A stretch of DNA of 26,098 nucleotides from a virus. Below the pieces are notes generated by a model. That model saw only the letters and a list, made by a program, of their open reading frames with translations. It was not told the origin of the DNA and made no database searches. Location of the stretch: the IMG/VR virus record IMGVR_UViG_3300031951_001068, positions 1-26,098 of that record. One strand, given 5' to 3'. Positions 22,150 through 26,098 of the stretch are shown here, one piece after another (within the stretch, counting starts at the first letter, position 1; each line of letters opens with the position of its first letter). Position numbers and translations under genes: made by a program.

Positions 22150-22225
22150 TGGATGCCCCTCCAGGGATCGAACCTGAACTCTTCTGAATCAAAATCAGAC
22201 GTGTTGCCAATTACACCAAGGGGCA
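22150..22225 (-). tRNA. tRNA-Gln(UUG)
   Basis: U1-A72 weak first pair as in glutamine tRNAs, anticodon stem TCTGA/TCAGA around TTTTGAT (UUG), encoded CCA. Base 73 is U, whereas bacterial tRNA-Gln normally has G. Confidence 0.93.
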
Positions 22226-22232
22226 ATAAAAG

Positions 22233-22317
22233 TGGTGGGAAAGTGAGGTATCGATCCTCCCCCGCGAACGGATCAGATTTACAGTCTGACTGCCGGAGCC
22301 ACCGGCTTTACCTTCCC
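22233..22317 (-). tRNA. tRNA-Tyr(GUA)
   Basis: Class II, 85 bases. Anticodon stem CAGAC/CTGAT-like around TGTAAAT (GUA), short variable stem (CCGTTCGCGG), encoded CCA. The T loop reads ATCGATA, with A at position 54 instead of T. Confidence 0.9.
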
Positions 22318-22444
22318 TTATTCCATACACCCTATCGGTTAACCCCATTCTAGATTGCGGTAAGGAATCCGATATTCGCCAGCGTTCCCCGTCTGTTAGT
22401 CTGGCATAGGTCTCTCCGGTAGGTTCTAGAATACCGGATAATTC
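22318..22444 (-). other. Inter-tRNA spacer, no gene seen
   Basis: 127 bases between tRNA-Tyr and tRNA-Lys. An open minus frame without a start codon (EPTGETYARLTDGERWRISD) is protein-like, so this may be a gene remnant. A TCCGGTA/TACCGGA inverted repeat lies at 22416-22439 (minus strand TCCGGTATTCTAGAACCTACCGGA has the arms at its ends). Confidence 0.35.
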
Positions 22445-22520
22445 TGGTGAACGATCTGGGGCTCGAACCCAGGACCTACAGGTTAAAAGCCCGTTGCTCT
22501 ACCTACTGAGCTAATCGTTC
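22445..22520 (-). tRNA. tRNA-Lys(UUU)
   Basis: Acceptor GAACGAT/ATCGTTC, anticodon loop CTTTTAA (UUU), T loop TTCGAGC, A73, encoded CCA. Confidence 0.95.
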
Positions 22521-22524
22521 GAAA

Positions 22525-22600
22525 TGGTAGACGATGTAGGATTCGAACCTACGACCTAAGGATTAAGAGTCCCGCGCTCTACCGACTGAGCTAATCGTCC
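22525..22600 (-). tRNA. tRNA-Lys(CUU)
   Basis: Acceptor GGACGAT/ATCGTCT, anticodon loop CTCTTAA (CUU), T loop TTCGAAT, encoded CCA. A second lysine tRNA dedicated to AAG is uncommon in phages. Confidence 0.93.
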
Positions 22601-22608
22601 ATTAAACT

Positions 22609-22809
22609 TTAACCGATGTAGATCCGATGACGATCGGAATCTACAGGTGCACCGACTACACGATGTTCTATATAGTAGGACTGAATGAACTGATCACCGT
22701 CACGAGTATACACACCGTAAGCAGTCCGCGCTTCTTCTTCGGATGCATACACACCCAGTAGAATCGAACCTTCGTAATCCCATTCACCTAACAATGCAAA
22801 AACTTCCAT
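22609..22809 (-). CDS. 66-residue hypothetical phage protein
   Basis: Unrecognised by name. The pattern MEVFALLGEWDYEGSILLGVYASEEEA followed by YYIEHRVVGAP is a beta-beta-alpha-beta layout recalling small phage proteins with a LLGxWxYEG...GVYAS motif. No catalytic residues seen. AAAGGA is 7-8 bases before ATG. It sits between tRNA-Lys and another small gene. Confidence 0.75.
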   Translation of the reverse strand: MEVFALLGEWDYEGSILLGVYASEEEARTAYGVYTRDGDQFIQSYYIEHRVVGAPVDSDRHRIYIG

Positions 22810-22830
22810 AATAAATTCCTTTAATTCAAA

Positions 22831-22995
22831 TTAGATAGACAAAGCTGAACGTTGATACTTGATCTCGCGCATAAACTGATTAGTAGTTGCTTCGCTGAAA
22901 TCAAAACCATTGCATTCCATTTCGTCTTGAATGCGAAGAGCATCATCAAGGCTAATTTCAAGAATCTTAGCAATTTCACGTGTGTAGTAGTTCAT
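22831..22995 (-). CDS. 54-residue protein, possible helix-turn-helix
   Basis: MNYYTREIAKILEISLDDALRI then QDEMECNGFDFSEATTNQFMRE. The N-terminal segment could form a helix-turn-helix, making a small regulator conceivable, but similarity to a known family was not recognised. ATG 22995 was chosen over 23013 because AAGGA sits 8-9 bases before it. Promoter at 23027-23055. Confidence 0.7.
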   Translation of the reverse strand: MNYYTREIAKILEISLDDALRIQDEMECNGFDFSEATTNQFMREIKYQRSALSI

Positions 22996-23026
22996 GACAA
23001 AATTCCTTTTCAATCTGTATATTCTT

Positions 23027-23055
23027 ACCCTACTGCATAAGAGATAATTTGTACA
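23027..23055 (-). promoter_or_regulatory. Promoter, TGTACA-N17-TAGGGT
   Basis: -35 TGTACA at 23050-23055 and -10 TAGGGT at 23027-23032, spacer 17. It would drive the 54- and 66-residue genes and the tRNAs after them. Confidence 0.6.
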
Positions 23056-23085
23056 CCCTAAAAACGAATTTTATTAAAAATAATT

Positions 23086-23163
23086 TGGTAGGGGTAGTGG
23101 GATTCGAACCCACACTGTGCGAATTTTAAGTCCGCTGACTCTAACCATTTGGCCCATACCCCC
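23086..23163 (-). tRNA. tRNA with UAA anticodon (Leu codon UUA) but short variable loop
   Basis: Acceptor GGGGGTA/TACCCCT, anticodon stem GCGGA/TTCGC around CTTAAAA, T stem GTGGG/CCCAC with TTCGAAT, A73, encoded CCA. The anticodon loop is that of tRNA-Leu(UAA), yet only about five bases lie between anticodon and T stems. Leucine tRNAs normally need a long variable arm. Identity is therefore uncertain. Confidence 0.8.
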
Positions 23164-23168
23164 GTTGA

Positions 23169-23327
23169 TTACCATTCATTGATAATCTGAATTCCTTTTT
23201 TGCGGTAGTGCTGCCTCCAATAGAAGCATTCATCCATCATAGCATGACCGCTATAGTTCTTATACTCAATCTTACGAAGAACCCTGTTGGTTTTAACGTT
23301 GCGAATGGTGAGAGTGTAATTGAGCAT
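23169..23327 (-). CDS. 52-residue basic protein
   Basis: Unrecognised. MLNYTLTIRNVKTNRVLRKIEYKN gives two beta strands, followed by a helix (HAMMDECFYWRQHYRKKG). Basic and small, so nucleic-acid binding is possible. AAGGAAACGAAG precedes the ATG, and its own TGTACA promoter (23355-23383) lies just upstream. Confidence 0.75.
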   Translation of the reverse strand: MLNYTLTIRNVKTNRVLRKIEYKNYSGHAMMDECFYWRQHYRKKGIQIINEW

Positions 23328-23354
23328 CTTCGTTTCCTTTCTGATTATAGATTC

Positions 23355-23383
23355 ATCTTACATCAGAAATGGAATAATGTACA
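23355..23383 (-). promoter_or_regulatory. Promoter, TGTACA-N17-TAAGAT
   Basis: -35 TGTACA at 23378-23383 and -10 TAAGAT at 23355-23360, spacer 17, directly after tRNA-His. The downstream ATGAATCTATAAT resembles the cassette at 7844 and 17534. Confidence 0.7.
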
Positions 23384-23391
23384 CCAAAAAA

Positions 23392-23467
23392 TGGGGTGAT
23401 CGACGGGTATCGAGCCCGCAACTCCGGATTCACAATCCAGCGTGTATCCATTAACACCTCGACCACC
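23392..23467 (-). tRNA. tRNA-His(GUG)
   Basis: Encoded extra G at position -1 paired with C73, acceptor GTGGTCG/CGATCAC, anticodon stem CTGGA/TCCGG around TTGTGAA (GUG), encoded CCA. Confidence 0.95.
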
Positions 23468-23628
23468 ATAAACTCGTGTCAGACCCCGCCAGCTACCCAG
23501 CACCTCACGACACTCGCTACGCAAGCACCGTCTGACATTGCCCTAGCGTTACCCTCAACTTGGCGGAGTTGCCAATCGCGCAAGAGAACACCACAGCGAT
23601 CAACCATTACCGTGTACTCGACTCCATA
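23468..23628 (-). other. GC-rich inter-tRNA spacer with closing helix
   Basis: 161 bases, clearly richer in GC than the genes around it. It shows an 8-bp inverted repeat TGTCAGAC/GTCTGACA (about 23478-23540) and a TTGGC-GGAGTT-GCCAA hairpin (about 23561-23576). A 42-codon minus-strand frame starts at an ATG near 23607 but has no ribosome site. It may be a structured RNA. Confidence 0.4.
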
Positions 23629-23714
23629 TGGCGGAACGTCAGGGAGTCGAACCCTGTCTACCCTAAGGTAGTACACCTTAGCAGGGTGCTGCATTACCGT
23701 CCTGCCCACGTTCC
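23629..23714 (-). tRNA. tRNA-Ser(GCU)
   Basis: Class II, 86 bases. Acceptor GGAACGT/ACGTTCC, anticodon loop CTGCTAA (GCU), long variable arm CTACC/GGGTAG, G73, encoded CCA. Confidence 0.94.
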
Positions 23715-23721
23715 TGAAACT

Positions 23722-23796
23722 TGGTAGCCCCGAGCGGTTTCGATCCGCCTTCTCGTCAGTGAAAGTGACGTGTCCTAGCCAGTAGACGACGGGGCC
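23722..23796 (-). tRNA. tRNA-Glu(UUC)
   Basis: Acceptor GGCCCCG/CGGGGCT, anticodon loop CTTTCAC (UUC), encoded CCA. The T loop is ATCGAAA, with A54 in place of T54. Confidence 0.93.
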
Positions 23797-23797
23797 A

Positions 23798-23887
23798 TGG
23801 AGGAAGCGGTGGGATTCGAACCCACGGTACCCGCGAAGGTACGCTGGTTTTCAAGACCAGATCAATCGACCGCTCTGACACGCTTCC
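23798..23887 (-). tRNA. tRNA-Ser(UGA)
   Basis: Class II, 90 bases. Acceptor GGAAGCG/CGCTTCC, anticodon stem CTGGT/ACCAG around CTTGAAA (UGA), long variable arm, encoded CCA. Base 73 is U, not the usual G. Confidence 0.94.
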
Positions 23888-23893
23888 AAATTT

Positions 23894-23969
23894 TGGTACG
23901 GGTAACAGGGATCGAACCTGTGACCTAACGATTATCGGTCGTTTGCTCTACCAGCTGAGCTATACCCGC
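23894..23969 (-). tRNA. tRNA-Ile(GAU)
   Basis: Acceptor GCGGGTA/TACCCGT, anticodon stem AACGA/TCGTT around CCGATAA (GAU), T loop TTCGATC, A73, encoded CCA. Confidence 0.95.
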
Positions 23970-24002
23970 ACATAAACTTTATAACAATGAGAAAGAACAA
24001 AC

Positions 24003-24076
24003 TGGCCCCGGTGGAGGGAGTCGAACCCTCGCTAGCGGTTTTGGAGACCGACGTGCTACCGTAACACTTCACCGGA
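24003..24076 (-). tRNA. tRNA-Trp(CCA)
   Basis: Acceptor TCCGGTG/CACCGGG, anticodon loop CTCCAAA (CCA), T loop TTCGACT, G73, encoded CCA end. Confidence 0.94.
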
Positions 24077-24082
24077 ATAACT

Positions 24083-24158
24083 TGGCGAACTTGATGGGTT
24101 TCGATCCCACTACCTCCAGCGTGACAAGCTGGCGCTCTCCCGATTGAGCTACAAGTCC
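24083..24158 (-). tRNA. tRNA-Asp(GUC)
   Basis: Acceptor GGACTTG/CAAGTTC, anticodon stem CCAGC/GCTGG around TTGTCAC (GUC), G73, encoded CCA. T loop ATCGAAA with A54, as in the Glu tRNA. Confidence 0.94.
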
Positions 24159-24168
24159 AATGAACTCT

Positions 24169-24176
24169 TATTTATA
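24169..24176 (-). promoter_or_regulatory. T4-type late promoter TATAAATA at head of main tRNA array
   Basis: Exact octamer on the minus strand 10 bases before tRNA-Asp and directly downstream of the TGTACA promoter, so the array can be read in two phases. Confidence 0.6.
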
Positions 24177-24178
24177 CC

Positions 24179-24207
24179 CTTCTACACAATTCACGCTTAA
24201 TTGTACA
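24179..24207 (-). promoter_or_regulatory. Promoter, TGTACA-N17-TAGAAG, at head of main tRNA array
   Basis: -35 TGTACA at 24202-24207 and -10 TAGAAG at 24179-24184, spacer 17. It lies directly after the RNase H-like gene and points into tRNA-Asp. Confidence 0.6.
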
Positions 24208-24216
24208 TGTTTATTT

Positions 24217-24660
24217 TCAGTTTAAATGACGTACAGCGTGATCGGCAGCATGAGTAGCAGCAAAAGCAGAAGGCTTGATCTTGGCATCAATACCAAGAGA
24301 ACCCTTCACCCAACCAAGGGCTTCCTTCACCGCAACCGAAGACTTATGCTTCGGATTAGGATTAATATCAAGGTGGATCTCCATATGGCGATCACCGAGT
24401 ACTTCAATGATTTCAGTCGCAGTAGCCACAGCGTGCTGAACCTCAGTCAACAGACGTTGCTTTAGGTTACCATAGTCAGGCATATCGACAGACTCATGGA
24501 ACAGACGGCAACCTTTCTTGGAATCCATGTGTACAATCACGACTGTGCTGTACTTGGCATACCACATCTTGTTCTTACGAAAACGAATCGAGTCACAGCC
24601 GATATAGACCGATGACTCTTGACTCGAATCGAGAATTGCTTGTTTAGCTTCTTCAATCAT
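24217..24660 (-). CDS. RNase H-like DUF458 (YkuK-type) protein
   Basis: 147 residues resembling the DUF458 RNase H-fold family. The family features are seen in order: YIGCDSIRFRKNKMW (strand with an acidic residue), an HLDINPNPKHKSSVAVKEALGWV segment, and IKPSAFAATHAADHAVRH near the end; acidic D23, D98-type and D-H pairs would form a metal site. Bacterial relatives are mostly uncharacterised, with a possible nuclease role. The ATG at 24660 is 3 bases past the purT stop, so the pair is probably one operon. It could process or cut RNA or DNA (inferred). Confidence 0.8.
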   Translation of the reverse strand: MIEEAKQAILDSSQESSVYIGCDSIRFRKNKMWYAKYSTVVIVHMDSKKGCRLFHESVDMPDYGNLKQRLLTEVQHAVATATEIIEVLGDRHMEIHLDINPNPKHKSSVAVKEALGWVKGSLGIDAKIKPSAFAATHAADHAVRHLN

Positions 24661-24663
24661 AGC

Positions 24664-25821
24664 TCAAACCACTTTAATTCTTCCTGCTGCTTCACGAGCT
24701 TCTTCTATACTGTGAGCCAGTACAACACCCATGCGTCGATTTTTACGACAGTATGGCTTACCGAAAACACGAACCTCAACACCTGGTGTTTTTAGAGCAT
24801 CTTCAATACCTTCATAACGCGGTTTTGTATACGTATCTTTTTCAGCAAGAATAACAGCTGATGCACCAAAACCACCGGCAATCTTAATATTTGGAATAGG
24901 AAGACCAAGAATTGCTCTGAGGTGAAGATCGAACTGTGAGATATTCTGACTAATCATAGTTACCATACCAGTATCGTGTGGACGTGGTGATAGTTCTGAG
25001 AAGTAAACAACGTCACCCTTGACAAAGAACTCAACCCCAAACAAACCGGCACCACCCAAGTCATCCGTAATCGTCTTAGCCATAGCCTGCGTTACACCGT
25101 ACGTTGCGATATTTTTAAATGGCTCCGGCTGCCATGAATATTGATAGTCTCCGTTTACCTGAACGTGTCCGATAGGATTACAGAAGAGAGTCGGGCCATC
25201 TTTCTGCTTAACAGTCAGAAGAGTGATCTCATAATCAAAATTAATAAACTCTTCGATGATAACTCGTTGACGATTACCGCGCATATTTTCACATGCATAA
25301 TGCCATGCAGAACGTACTTGAAGTTCGATATCAACATCAGTGTCACAATCTACTACGGATTGTCCTTTACCCGATGATGACATAACTGGCTTGATAACAG
25401 CTTTCTTTGATGCTATCTTATTATAAGCGTCGACAAGTTCTTGCTCTGATTCAGCATAAGCAAATGCAGCTACCTTCAACCCAAGCTCATGAGCACGATC
25501 GCGAATAGCATCGCGATTCATTGTAAGGTTAACAGCTCGTGCGGACGGAACAACCTGAGTACCAGCGGCCTCTACTCCATAGAGTACATCGGTAGCAATT
25601 GCTTCAATCTCAGGCACAATAATATCTGGGCAGTAAATGTCAATCATGGTTTCAAGTCTACGAGCGTCGAGCATATCGAACACTTCATACGTATCTGCTA
25701 CCTGCATTGCTGGTGCATTCCGATAAGAGTCACACGCAATAACATAGTGACCCATACGCTTGGCTGAAATTACAAACTCTTTGCCCAGTTCACCCGAACC
25801 AAGTAACATAATTACTTTCAT
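24664..25821 (-). CDS. purT: Formate-dependent phosphoribosylglycinamide formyltransferase PurT
   Basis: 385 residues, near E. coli PurT length (392). PurT makes formyl-GAR from GAR, formate and ATP, step three of purine synthesis without folate. An ATP-grasp fold is clear: MLLGSGELGKEF start, PEIEAIATDVL, VVPSARAVNLTMNR, a KPVMSSSGKGQS glycine loop, and the GLFGVEFFVKGDVVYFSELSPRPHDTGMVT metal-binding segment, then FDLHLRAILGLPIP. All hallmark blocks are present. ATG 25821 was chosen over 25845 because AAAGGA lies 7 bases upstream. Phages often carry purN, purM or purL; purT is unusual. tRNA-Cys is just upstream in the same direction. Confidence 0.95.
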   Translation of the reverse strand: MKVIMLLGSGELGKEFVISAKRMGHYVIACDSYRNAPAMQVADTYEVFDMLDARRLETMIDIYCPDIIVPEIEAIATDVLYGVEAAGTQVVPSARAVNLTMNRDAIRDRAHELGLKVAAFAYAESEQELVDAYNKIASKKAVIKPVMSSSGKGQSVVDCDTDVDIELQVRSAWHYACENMRGNRQRVIIEEFINFDYEITLLTVKQKDGPTLFCNPIGHVQVNGDYQYSWQPEPFKNIATYGVTQAMAKTITDDLGGAGLFGVEFFVKGDVVYFSELSPRPHDTGMVTMISQNISQFDLHLRAILGLPIPNIKIAGGFGASAVILAEKDTYTKPRYEGIEDALKTPGVEVRVFGKPYCRKNRRMGVVLAHSIEEAREAAGRIKVV

Positions 25822-25836
25822 ATTGTATCCTTTAAA

Positions 25837-25914
25837 TGGAGTCACGGGCGGGATTCGAACCCGCGGCTTTCAGGTTTTGCAGACCTGTGCATTGGACCAC
25901 TCTGCCACCGTGAC
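25837..25914 (-). tRNA. tRNA-Cys(GCA)
   Basis: Acceptor GTCACGG/CCGTGAC, anticodon stem CAGGT/ACCTG around CTGCAAA (GCA), U73 as usual for cysteine, encoded CCA. Confidence 0.95.
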
Positions 25915-25915
25915 G

Positions 25916-25990
25916 TGGTACTCCTGAAGGGACTCGAACCCCTAACCAAGCCGTTATGAGCGGCCGGCTCTACCATTGAGCTACAGGAGT
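25916..25990 (-). tRNA. tRNA with CAU anticodon, probably Ile2 (lysidine type)
   Basis: Anticodon loop CTCATAA (CAU). C4-G69 and C5-G68 in the acceptor are the known TilS features of tRNA-Ile2, and the GGCTTGG after the loop recalls ileX. C11-G24 argues against an initiator. Encoded CCA. Confidence 0.8.
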
Positions 25991-25995
25991 GGAAT

Positions 25996-26072
25996 TGGTG
26001 CGCCGTGCAGGACTCGAACCTGCTACCTCAAGTTTAGAAGACTCGCGCTCTATCCAGGTGAGCTAACGGCGC
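25996..26072 (-). tRNA. tRNA-Arg(UCU)
   Basis: Acceptor GCGCCGT/ACGGCGC, anticodon stem CGAGT/ACTTG around CTTCTAA (UCU), T loop TTCGAGT, A73, encoded CCA. The 26 bases to the window end are too short to assign. Confidence 0.95.
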
Positions 26073-26098
26073 ATTCGATTAGGCGATACGACCTATTC

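Noticed and set aside
23479-23709. 76-codon leftward frame over tRNA-Ser and spacer
   Set aside because: Half is tRNA-Ser read as codons and the rest has no ribosome site.

Overview
The window looks like part of the genome of a T4-like (Tevenvirinae-type) tailed phage of a Gram-negative host. The left end carries a T4-type replication and recombination block: uvsX (cut by the window edge), a small conserved gene, and a family B DNA polymerase. Several genes are preceded by the T4 late promoter octamer TATAAATA. Nearly every gene reads leftward (minus strand) with 1-32 base overlaps. Outer-membrane and curli-type genes point to a Gram-negative host. A small opacity-type beta-barrel protein resembles alphaproteobacterial ones, but the host cannot be fixed from sequence alone.

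Layout. 1-3607: uvsX, small gene, DNA polymerase. 3683-4855: the only rightward gene, a two-domain endolysin (M15 peptidase plus GH19 lysozyme), with a rightward terminator at 5384-5412. 4852-7816: 2OG-Fe(II) oxygenase, Hsp20, dCMP deaminase, a cytidylyltransferase-like gene, three small (mostly membrane) proteins and an HExxH protein. 7882-15756: a nine-gene leftward operon that is the highlight. It holds two paralogous holin-like membrane proteins, CsgF, CsgG, a secreted curlin-repeat protein, a FecR-domain protein, a second secreted protein joining a globular domain to curlin-like repeats, a CHASE2-adenylate cyclase and a 2OG-Fe(II) oxygenase. A T4-type late promoter sits at its head. 15770-18972: radical SAM/SPASM protein, small proteins, a CxxCxxCC (YkgJ-type) protein and a peroxiredoxin. 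18973-19269: a gene-free, hairpin-rich stretch. 19270-26072: an outer-membrane beta-barrel gene, then 25 tRNA genes, all leftward and almost all with encoded CCA. Between them lie small phage genes, a third 2OG oxygenase, an RNase H-like DUF458 protein and PurT.

Working together. The tRNAs cover all 20 amino acids, so the phage could sustain elongation if host tRNAs were depleted or cleaved. The curli-type operon would build an outer-membrane CsgG/CsgF pore and export two amyloid-repeat proteins. FecR and a membrane adenylate cyclase in the same transcript suggest sensing and cAMP signalling linked to it. The late promoter suggests it acts near the end of infection, in surface remodelling, aggregation, virion or host decoration, or lysis. 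These roles are inferred.

A second promoter class was found by eye. Eight leftward sites have -35 TGTACA (one TGTACT), exactly 17 bases of spacer and a -10 starting TA. They precede uvsX, polymerase, several small genes and the tRNA array, and probably serve early or middle expression.
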